This document shows, piece after piece, positions 26,424 through 35,316 of a stretch of 64,000 nucleotides of DNA. Numbering within the stretch: position 1 is the stretch's first letter; each line of letters starts with the position of its first letter. Origin of the DNA: UBA1547 sp035399865 (GTDB lineage: Bacteria > Patescibacteriota > Saccharimonadia > Saccharimonadales > Saccharimonadaceae); the NCBI GenBank assembly GCA_035399865.1, contig DAOPJW010000001.1, positions 62,001 to 126,000 of the forward strand, written 5' to 3'. The notes beneath the pieces were generated by a model, which had not been told where the DNA came from, did not search any database, and was given only the letters and a program-made list of their open reading frames with translations. The position numbers and the translations under genes are program-made.

Positions 26424-29400
26424 ATGGCAAAAGCCAAGACGAGTAGTGCTAAACGTGTCTTTTTTACCCAAGATGACACAGCACTCCAAATACCAAATCT
26501 AATAACTCATCAAAAAGATAGTTGGCGTGATTTCGTCGAAAATGGTTTGGGCGAGATTTTTTCTGAGCTAAATCCAATTGAAGATTACACTGGTCAGAAA
26601 CTATCATTAAAATTTAATCAATATTCTTTTCAAGACCCAAAAAATAGTGAAAAGTTTGCCAAAGAGAACAATATTACCTTCGACGCACCATTACATGTAA
26701 ATGTTGAACTAATTAATAAAATTACTGGTGAGGTAAAAGAACAAGAAGTATACCTCGGCGATTATCCTTGGATGACAGAGAGAGGTACTTTTATTATAAA
26801 TGGCACAGAACGGGTTGTAGTGTCGCAACTAATCCGTAGTGCTGGTGTATTTTTTACCGCTGATACTACTCCAACTCGCAATTTTTACGGTGCGAAATTA
26901 ATTCCTGGCAGAGGTGCCTGGTTAGAATTTGAGACTGCCACAAATGGCGTTATATACGTAAAAATCGATCGTCGTCGTAAATTACCTATAACTACGCTCT
27001 TTCGAGCACTTGGATATAGTAAAACATCAGAAATAAAAAGTTTATTTGATGATATTGACAACGGAGAATTCAAGTATATTGACGCGACACTAGAAAAAGA
27101 TCCATCAAGAGGCACTAACGAGGCATTGATTGAAGTCTACCGTCGTTTACGTCCTGGTGATCTTGCCACCGTAGATAATGCCCGCAGTATGATTGAAAGA
27201 ATGTTTTTTGATTTTAAACGTTTTGATTATAGCCGTGTAGGTAGATATAAACTAAATCAAAGATTACATTTAAATGTTCCTAATACGACAAAAAACCGAG
27301 TATTCCAGTTAACTGACTTAACAGAGATAGTAAGAGAAATAATTAGATTGAATAATTCTCAAGAAGCACCTGATGATATCGATGCTCTATCTAATCGCCG
27401 TATAAAATTAGTCGGTGAATTAGTTGCACGACAATTTAGAGTTGGAATGTTAAGAATGCAACGAAATGCTATGGACCGTATGAGTATTACAGAAATTGAA
27501 ACTGTTACTCCAAGTCAGTTAATCAATGCACGCCCAGTGGTTGCAGCTGTTCGTGAATTCTTTGCAAGTTCACAATTATCCCAGTTAATGGATGAAACAA
27601 ATCCTTTGTCTGAACTTTCACATAAACGTCGACTAAGTTCGATGGGTCCTGGTGGACTAAGTCGCGAAAGGGCAGGTTTTGATGTCCGTGACGCACATCC
27701 TACTCACTACGGAAGAATATGTGTCGTAGAAACTCCTGAAGGTGCAAATATTGGTTTGGTATTAAATCTAGCTACTTATGCTCGAGTCAATGAATATGGT
27801 TTCCTTGAAACACCTTATTTAAAGGTCGAAAATGGAATAGTATCTGACAAAGTTGAATATCTAGATGCATCTCAAGAAGCTACAGAAGTTATTGCTGATG
27901 CAAGTGTAAAACTGAATCCAGACGGATCATTTGCTGACGAACGAGTCAGTGCTCGAAACGGAATCTTACCAGAACAAGTTGATGCGACAGAAGTGACTTA
28001 TGTCGATGCAGCACACAAGCAAATATTAGGTGTATCATCAGCTCTTATTCCTTTTATTGAGAAAGACCGAGTTGACCGTGCTCTTACAGGTTCAGCTATG
28101 CAAAAACAAGCAGTACCTCTATTGATACCAGAATCTCCAACTGTTGGAACTGGAATCGAAGCAGAAATTGCGAAAAATACTAGCCAATTAGTTCTTGCTA
28201 GTGCAGATGGTGAAGTAGTAAAAGCTGATGCCGATGAAATTCATATTAAATACAAAGACGGTATTAAAGTCTACGGATTGATTCATTTCGAAAAAAGTAA
28301 TGATGATCGTTCAATAAACCAAAAAGTACGCGTGACACGTGGACAAAAAGTTAAAAAAGGCGACATTCTTATTGAAGGTGCGTCAATTGCAGATGGTGAA
28401 TTGTCATTAGGAAAAGATCTTTTGGTAGCATTTATGCCTTGGGGTGGTTATAACATGGACGATGCAATCGTTCTATCTAGTAGAGTTGTACAAGACGATT
28501 CTTTGACTAGTATAAATATCAAAGACTACAACATCGAAGTTCGAGAGACTAAACTAGGCAATGAAATTGTGACCCGCGATATACCAAATGTAAGCGAAGA
28601 ATCACTAAGACATCTAGACGAAAATGGTATCGTCCAAATCGGATCAGAAGTAAAAGCTGGTGATGTTTTGGTCGGAAAAATTACTCCAAAAGGCGAACAA
28701 GAGTTATCAAGTGAAGAGAGATTGCTACGAGCAATTTTTGGAGAAAAAGCCAAAGACGTCAGGGATACTTCACTAAGAATGAATAACGCTGGTGGTGGAA
28801 AAGTCGTAGGCGTTAAAGTATTTAGTCGCGAGAATGGCCATGAATTAAAGGCTGGCGTTTTAATGCAAATTCAAATTTTTGTAGCTCAGTTAAGAAAAAT
28901 AAGTGTAGGAGACAAATTAGCAGGTCGTCACGGAAATAAAGGTGTAGTAGCAAGAATATTACCAATAGAAGATATGCCGTACCTAGAAGACGGTACTCCA
29001 GTTGATGTTGTTCTTAACCCGCTCGGTGTTCCTTCTCGTATGAATATTGGACAGCTGTTTGAGACTCATTTAGGAATGGCAGCTAGAGCTTTAGGTTATA
29101 AAGTTGCAACTCCTTCGTTTAATGGTGTATCAAATGAGATAATAAGCGAACAACTTGAAAAAGCTGGTTTTTCAAGCGATGGAAAATTTCAATTATATAA
29201 CGGTCTAAATGGAGAACTATTTGAGGAAAGAACGACCGTCGGTGTCATGCATATGATCAAACTTCATCACATGGTTTCTGATAAGATTCACGCACGTTCA
29301 ACTGGACCTTATACAATGGTTACTCAACAACCTCTCGGTGGTAAAGCCCAAAATGGTGGACAACGATTTGGTGAAATGGAAGTATGGGCACTTGAAGCTT

Positions 29401-29759
29401 ATGGAGCAGCCTCTACTCTTCAAGAAATGCTAACAATCAAATCAGACGATGTGTATGGTCGTGCAAAAGCTTACGAGTCAATCATAAAAGGTGAACCAAT
29501 CGTTGGTCCAAAATTGCCCGAATCGTTCAACGTGTTAGTTAAAGAATTGCAAGGATTAGGCTTGAAGGTTGATTTATTGGATGAATCCGAAGATGCAATC
29601 ATCGATGCAGCACAGATGATCAAAGAAGTAAGTGATACAAGTGACGTAATCGTTCAAGAAGAATTGGACGAAACTATAGTTAGTGAAACTGATGGAGATA
29701 TCACATTAGATGATGGTATGCATATTGACGAAGAAGTCGAAATAGAGGAGGAGTTATAA
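26424..29759 (+). CDS. rpoB: DNA-directed RNA polymerase subunit beta
   Basis: 1111 residues, compact for RpoB and without large lineage insertions. The start follows AAGGAG. The rifampicin region contains SQLSQLMDETNPLSELSHKRRLS (about 390-412), with the usual Asp, His and Ser residues, so no classical resistance change is evident. GDKLAGRHGNKGV and the C-terminal clamp segment GGKAQNGGQRFGEMEVWALEAYGA are conserved. The last 45 residues form a very acidic tail (many Glu and Asp). It is co-transcribed with rpoC: the rpoB stop ends one base before the rpoC ATG. Confidence 0.98.
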   Translation: MAKAKTSSAKRVFFTQDDTALQIPNLITHQKDSWRDFVENGLGEIFSELNPIEDYTGQKLSLKFNQYSFQDPKNSEKFAKENNITFDAPLHVNVELINKITGEVKEQEVYLGDYPWMTERGTFIINGTERVVVSQLIRSAGVFFTADTTPTRNFYGAKLIPGRGAWLEFETATNGVIYVKIDRRRKLPITTLFRALGYSKTSEIKSLFDDIDNGEFKYIDATLEKDPSRGTNEALIEVYRRLRPGDLATVDNARSMIERMFFDFKRFDYSRVGRYKLNQRLHLNVPNTTKNRVFQLTDLTEIVREIIRLNNSQEAPDDIDALSNRRIKLVGELVARQFRVGMLRMQRNAMDRMSITEIETVTPSQLINARPVVAAVREFFASSQLSQLMDETNPLSELSHKRRLSSMGPGGLSRERAGFDVRDAHPTHYGRICVVETPEGANIGLVLNLATYARVNEYGFLETPYLKVENGIVSDKVEYLDASQEATEVIADASVKLNPDGSFADERVSARNGILPEQVDATEVTYVDAAHKQILGVSSALIPFIEKDRVDRALTGSAMQKQAVPLLIPESPTVGTGIEAEIAKNTSQLVLASADGEVVKADADEIHIKYKDGIKVYGLIHFEKSNDDRSINQKVRVTRGQKVKKGDILIEGASIADGELSLGKDLLVAFMPWGGYNMDDAIVLSSRVVQDDSLTSINIKDYNIEVRETKLGNEIVTRDIPNVSEESLRHLDENGIVQIGSEVKAGDVLVGKITPKGEQELSSEERLLRAIFGEKAKDVRDTSLRMNNAGGGKVVGVKVFSRENGHELKAGVLMQIQIFVAQLRKISVGDKLAGRHGNKGVVARILPIEDMPYLEDGTPVDVVLNPLGVPSRMNIGQLFETHLGMAARALGYKVATPSFNGVSNEIISEQLEKAGFSSDGKFQLYNGLNGELFEERTTVGVMHMIKLHHMVSDKIHARSTGPYTMVTQQPLGGKAQNGGQRFGEMEVWALEAYGAASTLQEMLTIKSDDVYGRAKAYESIIKGEPIVGPKLPESFNVLVKELQGLGLKVDLLDESEDAIIDAAQMIKEVSDTSDVIVQEELDETIVSETDGDITLDDGMHIDEEVEIEEEL

Positions 29760-29760
29760 T

Positions 29761-32700
29761 ATGTCGCGAATTATTGCAACTACTGGGATTACGGATTTTA
29801 ATGCTATTCGCTTAACAGTCGCAAGTCCCGAAGATATTTTGAAATGGAGTAATGGAGAAGTAACGAAACCAGAAACTATTAATTATCGTACCCAAAAGCC
29901 TGAACGTGATGGTTTGTTTTGTGAAAGAATTTTTGGACCAGTAAAAGATATTAATCCTCATGACAACAAATTAAAAGGTGTTCGTTCAAGAGAAGCAGCT
30001 GTTGATAAAAACGGTGAATTAATCACAAAATCGATAGTACGACGTGAACGAATGGGTCACATTACTCTTGCAGCACCTGTTGCACACATTTGGTTCATGC
30101 GTGGTATACCAAGTGCCATGAGCTTGTTACTAGGGATTACTGTTCGCAATATCGAACGAATTGCTTATTTCGCAACTTATGTAATTTTGAAATCAGATGA
30201 TGAAAAACGCGAACAAATGTTAGCTGATATTGAGGCAGAATTTGAAGCTGGTAAAGTAGCTATAAAGATTCGCTACGAAAAAGAGGCTGACACCGTTTCT
30301 GGTGATGAAAATGCTGACATCAAAGCTCTTGCTGAACGACAATCTAAAGAATTAGAAGAACTAAATGATAATTATCTATCAAAGAAACTTCAACTTGAAG
30401 GTCTAGTTAAAGGAGCATTAATTAGCGAAGTAGACTATCGTAATCTTCCAGAAGAATACGAAGAATTAGTTGAAGTTGGTATGGGCGGTATGGCTCTCAA
30501 GACGTTACTTGATGAGATTGAACTTCCAAAATTGATTGCTAAGCTTACTGAAGAGGTTTCTGTAGCTAAAGGTCAACGAGAAAAGAAAATTTTAAAAAGA
30601 CTAAAAATGCTTGAAGGAATGCACATAGCTGGTATTAAACCTAATAGCTTAACTCTTACTGTATTGCCTGTTATACCTCCAGATTTGCGCCCAATGGTGC
30701 AATTGACTGGTGGACGTTTTGCTACTTCTGATTTAAATGATTTGTATCGTCGAGTAATAAACAGGAATAACCGTCTAAAGAAATTGATTGATTTAAACGC
30801 TCCCGAAGTTATTCGTCGCAATGAAATGCGTATGCTTCAAGAAGCTGTTGACGCCTTGATAGATAATAGTGCTGCAAGAGGTAATAGAGCGGTCAATGCA
30901 ACAGGCGGTCGTCGTAGGCTTAAATCAATTAGCGATATGTTAAAGGGTAAGCAAGGTCGTTTCCGACAAAATTTGCTCGGAAAACGTGTCGACTATTCTG
31001 GCCGTTCAGTAATTGTTGTTGGTCCAAAATTAAAAATTAGCGAATGTGGTTTACCAAAACAGATGGCGATAGAACTCTTCAAGCCATTTGTTATAAGCTG
31101 GTTAATAAAAAATGAATACGCATTTAATATTCGTTCAGCAACTCGTCTGATTGAATCTGGCGATGCAGTCGTATGGGATGCACTTGACGCTGTTATTGAA
31201 GGTAAATATGTACTTTTAAATCGTGCCCCATCGCTTCACCGTTTATCAATACAAGCCTTTCAACCAGTGCTGGTTGAGGGTAAAGCTATTCAATTACATC
31301 CACTTGTAGCTAACGGTTTTAATGCCGATTACGATGGAGATCAGATGGCAGTTCATTTACCACTATCTGATGCAGCACAAGCTGAAGCACGAGAGTTAAT
31401 GAGTGCAACTAATAATTTACTTAAACCAGCTGACGGATCTCCAGTATTGAGCATCGGTCAAGACGTTGTTCTTGGAAACTATTACTTAACTTATGAAAAG
31501 AAACTTGAAAAAGTGGAAAATATAAAAACATATAGTTCGTTATATGAAGCAGAAATGGCTTATGATGCTGGAGTACTTAAACTTCAAAGTCCAATTCGAG
31601 TATTTTATCGAGGAGAAATGCGTGAAACAACTCTTGGGAGAGTATTCTTTAATGATATCTTGCCTGAAGATTTCCCTTACGATAATTTGCCTCAAAGCAA
31701 AAAACAATTAAAGAAAGTGTTAGCGAAAATATTTGACAAGTATGATGCCGAAGAAACAGCTCGCGTAGCTGACCGTATGAAAGGTTTGGCATTTAGATTT
31801 GCAACTATTGCAGCAGTATCAACAGGTAAAGATGACTATGTTCAATTTAGCGAAATTGACGAATTTGTGGCTGAAGGCGATGCCAAAACAACACTTATTT
31901 CAGAACAATTTGATCAAGGTTTGATTACTGAGGATGAAAGATATAATCTTACAATTGCTACATGGAGAGCTGTTGATCGAAAAATTGCAGATTTCCTACA
32001 AGAAAAATTACGTGATATGGACACCAGTATTAGTGTTATGGTCAACTCAGGTGCTCGAGGCGATATTAGCAACGTAAAATGGGCTTCAGCAATGATTGGT
32101 ATTATGGTTGATTCAAACAACCATGAAATAGAATTACCTATTCGTTCAAATTATAAAGACGGTTTAAGTTCTCTTGAACAATTCGTGGCTACGCGAGGTG
32201 CACGCAAGGGTCTTATCGATACCGCACTAAAGACTGCAGATGCAGGATATTTAACTAGGCGTTTGGTTGATGTGTCTCAGGATGTATTTACGGTTGATGA
32301 TGACGAAAATGTTATTGATGGAGGCTTTAAAATTTATCGTAGTGAATCAGAACTAACTATGATTAATTTCGGTAATCGTTTAGTTGGAAGATATACAGCC
32401 GAAGATATCCCAGGTTATATAATGGCAGACCAAATAATTAACAGAGAAATTGCTAATAGCATAGAGGCTGATGAATCTATCGAAAGTGTCAAAATTAAAT
32501 CAGTACTTTCGACTAATTGCTTAAGAGGTATACCTCGAAAGAGCTATGGGATTGATATGGCCACAGGTAATTTAGTAGAGAAAGATCAGCCTGTAGGCGT
32601 AATCGCTGCTCAATCTGTTGGTGAACCTGGAACACAGCTAACTCTAAAAACCTTCCATAAAGGTGGTGAAGCCGGTGGAGACATTACTCAAGGTTTGCCT

Positions 32701-33615
32701 CGAGTTGAAGAATTATTTGAAGCTAGAACTCCAAAGGGTCAAGCAAAAATTTCTGAAGTTGCAGGAGTTGTTGATATTTGGGAAGAGGGCAACAAATATA
32801 TTGTTCAAGTTACCCCTGAATCAGGTCACATAGAAAATATTAAACTTGAAGGACGAACAGCAATTGTTAAATCTGGCAGTGATATCAAAGCTGGTGATAT
32901 TTTAGCAACAGGTGAAAGCGAAACTAAACCTTTAATTGCACCATTTGACGGTGTAGTTGAGGTTACTGAAGAATCTTTAATTTTAGCTGCCAATGCTTGT
33001 TCGCCAGTTCGCTATGATGTGCCAGGAAATATGCAATTAACCGTCAGTGCGGGAGACGTAGTAGAACCGGGCGATCGTTTATCAACAGGCTCAATCAATC
33101 TACATGATTTAATGAGGCTTAAGGGTATAGAAGCAACTCAACGATATATAATTAATGAAGTTCTCCGTATCTATGCAGCTCAGGGTCAGGACGTTGCTGA
33201 TAAACATCTAGAAATAATAGTACGTCAAATGTTTAGTCGTGTTCAGATAGAGGATCCAGGTGATAGTATATTTGTAACTGGCGATATTGTTTCAAAAGCA
33301 TCAGTAGTTGAAGTTAATAATGATTTAGTATCTGCTGGAAAAGAATTAATTAGTTATACTCAATTACTATTAGGAATTACCAAGGTTTCAATCTTTTCTG
33401 ACAGTTTCTTATCTGCGGCATCTTTCCAAGATACGACTCGTGTTCTTATAAATGCTGCTATCAGTGGACGCGTTGACAGATTGCATGGCTTGAAGGAAAA
33501 CGTAATCATTGGACGCAAAATTCCAGTTGGAACTGGTGTCGTAGGTTACGGATTGCCCGAATCAGACTTCGACATTGAACATGAAATTGCCGAAGATGTC
33601 GATTTGACTGAGTAA
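29761..33615 (+). CDS. rpoC: DNA-directed RNA polymerase subunit beta-prime, lacking both zinc sites
   Basis: 1284 residues. The catalytic Mg loop NADYDGDQMAVH begins at residue 521. The bridge/trigger helix region with GVIAAQSVGEPGTQLTLKTFH is intact. Two structural zinc sites are missing: the N-terminal ribbon (residues about 61-90), which normally has four Cys, reads VKDINPHDNKLKGVRSREAA with none; the second site (about 913-932) reads NCLRGIPRKSYG with one misplaced Cys instead of the C...CxxC cluster. Only four Cys remain in the protein and none form CxxC. The gene starts with ATG two bases after the rpoB stop region and ends in a terminator. Confidence 0.98.
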   Translation: MSRIIATTGITDFNAIRLTVASPEDILKWSNGEVTKPETINYRTQKPERDGLFCERIFGPVKDINPHDNKLKGVRSREAAVDKNGELITKSIVRRERMGHITLAAPVAHIWFMRGIPSAMSLLLGITVRNIERIAYFATYVILKSDDEKREQMLADIEAEFEAGKVAIKIRYEKEADTVSGDENADIKALAERQSKELEELNDNYLSKKLQLEGLVKGALISEVDYRNLPEEYEELVEVGMGGMALKTLLDEIELPKLIAKLTEEVSVAKGQREKKILKRLKMLEGMHIAGIKPNSLTLTVLPVIPPDLRPMVQLTGGRFATSDLNDLYRRVINRNNRLKKLIDLNAPEVIRRNEMRMLQEAVDALIDNSAARGNRAVNATGGRRRLKSISDMLKGKQGRFRQNLLGKRVDYSGRSVIVVGPKLKISECGLPKQMAIELFKPFVISWLIKNEYAFNIRSATRLIESGDAVVWDALDAVIEGKYVLLNRAPSLHRLSIQAFQPVLVEGKAIQLHPLVANGFNADYDGDQMAVHLPLSDAAQAEARELMSATNNLLKPADGSPVLSIGQDVVLGNYYLTYEKKLEKVENIKTYSSLYEAEMAYDAGVLKLQSPIRVFYRGEMRETTLGRVFFNDILPEDFPYDNLPQSKKQLKKVLAKIFDKYDAEETARVADRMKGLAFRFATIAAVSTGKDDYVQFSEIDEFVAEGDAKTTLISEQFDQGLITEDERYNLTIATWRAVDRKIADFLQEKLRDMDTSISVMVNSGARGDISNVKWASAMIGIMVDSNNHEIELPIRSNYKDGLSSLEQFVATRGARKGLIDTALKTADAGYLTRRLVDVSQDVFTVDDDENVIDGGFKIYRSESELTMINFGNRLVGRYTAEDIPGYIMADQIINREIANSIEADESIESVKIKSVLSTNCLRGIPRKSYGIDMATGNLVEKDQPVGVIAAQSVGEPGTQLTLKTFHKGGEAGGDITQGLPRVEELFEARTPKGQAKISEVAGVVDIWEEGNKYIVQVTPESGHIENIKLEGRTAIVKSGSDIKAGDILATGESETKPLIAPFDGVVEVTEESLILAANACSPVRYDVPGNMQLTVSAGDVVEPGDRLSTGSINLHDLMRLKGIEATQRYIINEVLRIYAAQGQDVADKHLEIIVRQMFSRVQIEDPGDSIFVTGDIVSKASVVEVNNDLVSAGKELISYTQLLLGITKVSIFSDSFLSAASFQDTTRVLINAAISGRVDRLHGLKENVIIGRKIPVGTGVVGYGLPESDFDIEHEIAEDVDLTE

Positions 33616-33633
33616 ATAAAAAATCTAAAATAT

Positions 33634-33664
33634 AAAAACTCCAGTCAAAAGACCGGGGTTTTTA
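33634..33664 (+). terminator. Intrinsic terminator after rpoC
   Basis: Stem AACTCCAGTC with GACCGGGGTT (one mismatch, one G-U), loop AAAA, then TTTTTATT. Confidence 0.8.
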
Positions 33665-33738
33665 TTATTCACTTATGCTATTCAACATAGAATGTAAATT
33701 AGATCATTACAAAAAAAGTACATATCGATAATGGATTG

Positions 33739-33781
33739 ATAAGTGGTCTGCTCAACAAAAATATGGAGCAGACCACTTAAT
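33739..33781. terminator. Strong hairpin, probable terminator of the minus-strand small gene
   Basis: A 13-bp perfect stem (AAGTGGTCTGCTC with GAGCAGACCACTT) around a 12-nt loop. It has no T run on either strand. It lies just past the stop of the small gene at 33792, so it likely ends or protects that transcript. Confidence 0.55.
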
Positions 33782-33791
33782 CGCAATACTG

Positions 33792-34037
33792 TTAACTAGT
33801 AAAAAATATCGATATAAGAGCGAGTAATAATAGGTTAAGTAAAACTACGATAATAATTAATATTACATAAGTAACCATGCTAACCATACAATAATTTTCT
33901 TCAAACGTTTCATCTGAACTACCGACACCACTATCTAACTCTTGTTGACATAAATTGTATTCTTTAACAAAATGATGTACGCCATAAATGGAAAGTGTAG
34001 TAAGAGTTAAACCGATAAATTTGAAAAACATCAGCAA
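33792..34037 (-). CDS. Small membrane protein of unknown function
   Basis: 81 residues. Start TTG 34037 with GGCGGGTGA about 5 nt upstream. There are two hydrophobic segments (about 3-20 and 53-78); between them lies an acidic loop with QQELDSGVGSSDETFEEN. The two Cys residues in the loop region could form a disulfide (inference). It has its own consensus promoter (34151-34179, minus strand) and a leader of about 105 nt that carries the TACAnTGCATrTCG motif shared with two other leaders. No family recognised. Confidence 0.55.
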   Translation of the reverse strand: MLMFFKFIGLTLTTLSIYGVHHFVKEYNLCQQELDSGVGSSDETFEENYCMVSMVTYVILIIIVVLLNLLLLALISIFFTS

Positions 34038-34393
34038 AAATTCACCCGCCTTTTTATACTAATTTACAGAGCGATATGCACTGTAATGATCTAATTTGTA
34101 AACGATCTACCTCTCATTTATGCCTCAAGCATAGATGATTGATAAGCTGTATATTAGCATAAGTATGACGTTATGTCAAGTTTTACGATAGGCTTGTTGT
34201 TTTATTGTTGTTTTTTTGTTATAATCACAATTGAGTTTACTCTTATCAGGCTAACGGATTATTTGAATGTGTACGAATTCGCAAGAGCTGATAAGTATGA
34301 TACAGAGAGAACATGCTGAGTTTAATCTGTAAATATATCGGATCAAACTGATCCAATGTTTTAAATATGAGAATTATATTTTAAGGAGTATTA
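34038..34393. promoter_or_regulatory. Divergent promoter region and structured leaders (small gene / str operon)
   Basis: Minus strand: TTGACA (34179-34174), 17 nt, TAATAT (34156-34151), driving the small membrane gene. Plus strand: TTGTTT (34197-34202), 17 nt, TATAAT (34220-34225), driving rpsL. The 160-nt rpsL leader contains CTTATCAG pairing with CTGATAAG about 35 nt later, and a GGATCA/TGATCC hairpin, a plausible autoregulatory site for the str operon (inference). AAGGAG precedes the rpsL ATG. Confidence 0.65.
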
Positions 34394-34807
34394 ATGCCAA
34401 CAATTAATCAATTAGTGCGAAAACCGCGCAAGACGGCGATAAAAAAATCGAAGTCGCCAGCACTCGGTAAAATTCATAATGCACTAAAAACACATTATTA
34501 TGATCAAAACAGCCCTTTGAAAAGAGGTGTTTGTATTCGTGTGACGACAAAAACACCTAAAAAACCGAATTCAGCTCTTCGTAAGGTCGCTCGCGTTCGC
34601 TTGACTAATCAACAAGAAGTTTGGGCATACATTGGTGGTGAAGGCCATAATCTTCAGGAGCACGCTGTAGTACTAGTTCGTGGCGGTCGTGTGCCTGATC
34701 TTCCAGGTGTTCGCTATCATATTGTGCGTGGTGCACTTGATTTACAAGGTGTTGTAAAACGCAAAAAAGGTCGATCTAAGTACGGTACCAAGAAAGAGAG
34801 TAAATAA
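34394..34807 (+). CDS. rpsL: 30S ribosomal protein S12
   Basis: 137 residues, with about 13 extra residues before the conserved core compared with E. coli. The decoding-centre loop TPKKPNSALRK is intact (Lys 56-57). The second loop reads GGRVPDLPGVRYH: Pro101 replaces the Lys that corresponds to E. coli Lys88. Changes at that Lys are classic streptomycin-resistance positions. First gene of the str operon; its stop overlaps the rpsG start by one base (TAATG). Confidence 0.98.
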   Translation: MPTINQLVRKPRKTAIKKSKSPALGKIHNALKTHYYDQNSPLKRGVCIRVTTKTPKKPNSALRKVARVRLTNQQEVWAYIGGEGHNLQEHAVVLVRGGRVPDLPGVRYHIVRGALDLQGVVKRKKGRSKYGTKKESK

Positions 34808-35286
34808 TGCCAAGGAAAGTAACGACTAGTCTTCAAAGAAGATTAAATCCAGATAGAAAATATCAGAGCATACTTGTTCAACGATTAATTAATAAATCGA
34901 TGCTTGATGGTAAAAAACATTTGTCAGAAAAATCTATATACGAAGCTCTTGAAATTGCAGCTAAAAAACTTGGGAGCGAAAATCCTTTAGAAGTATTTGA
35001 ATCTTCACTAAAGAATATTTCGCCAAATTTTGAAGTAAAATCACGTCGTGTTGGTGGTGCTAACTATCAAATTCCATTTCCTATTCAAGGTCATCGTCAA
35101 CTTCATTTTGCCTTTAGCTGGTTGGTTCAATCAGCAAGAGCTCGCACCGGACAATCTTATGCACAATGTCTTGCAGCAGAAATAGTTGATGCCTATAACG
35201 AAACTGGTGGAGCTTTCAAAAAGAAAGAAGATACCCATCGAATGGCCGAAGCTAACCGTGCGTTTGCTCACTTTGCACGTGTTTAA
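34807..35286 (+). CDS. rpsG: 30S ribosomal protein S7
   Basis: 159 residues. Head-domain protein that nucleates 3' major domain assembly of 16S rRNA. The core SRRVGGANYQIPFPI and the C-terminal helix KEDTHRMAEANRAFAHF are recognisable. It overlaps rpsL (TAATG) and precedes fusA by 30 nt, the usual str-operon order, so translational coupling with S12 is expected. Confidence 0.98.
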   Translation: MPRKVTTSLQRRLNPDRKYQSILVQRLINKSMLDGKKHLSEKSIYEALEIAAKKLGSENPLEVFESSLKNISPNFEVKSRRVGGANYQIPFPIQGHRQLHFAFSWLVQSARARTGQSYAQCLAAEIVDAYNETGGAFKKKEDTHRMAEANRAFAHFARV

Positions 35287-35316
35287 TTATAAAAAGTAAA
35301 AAATAAAGGAAATAAT

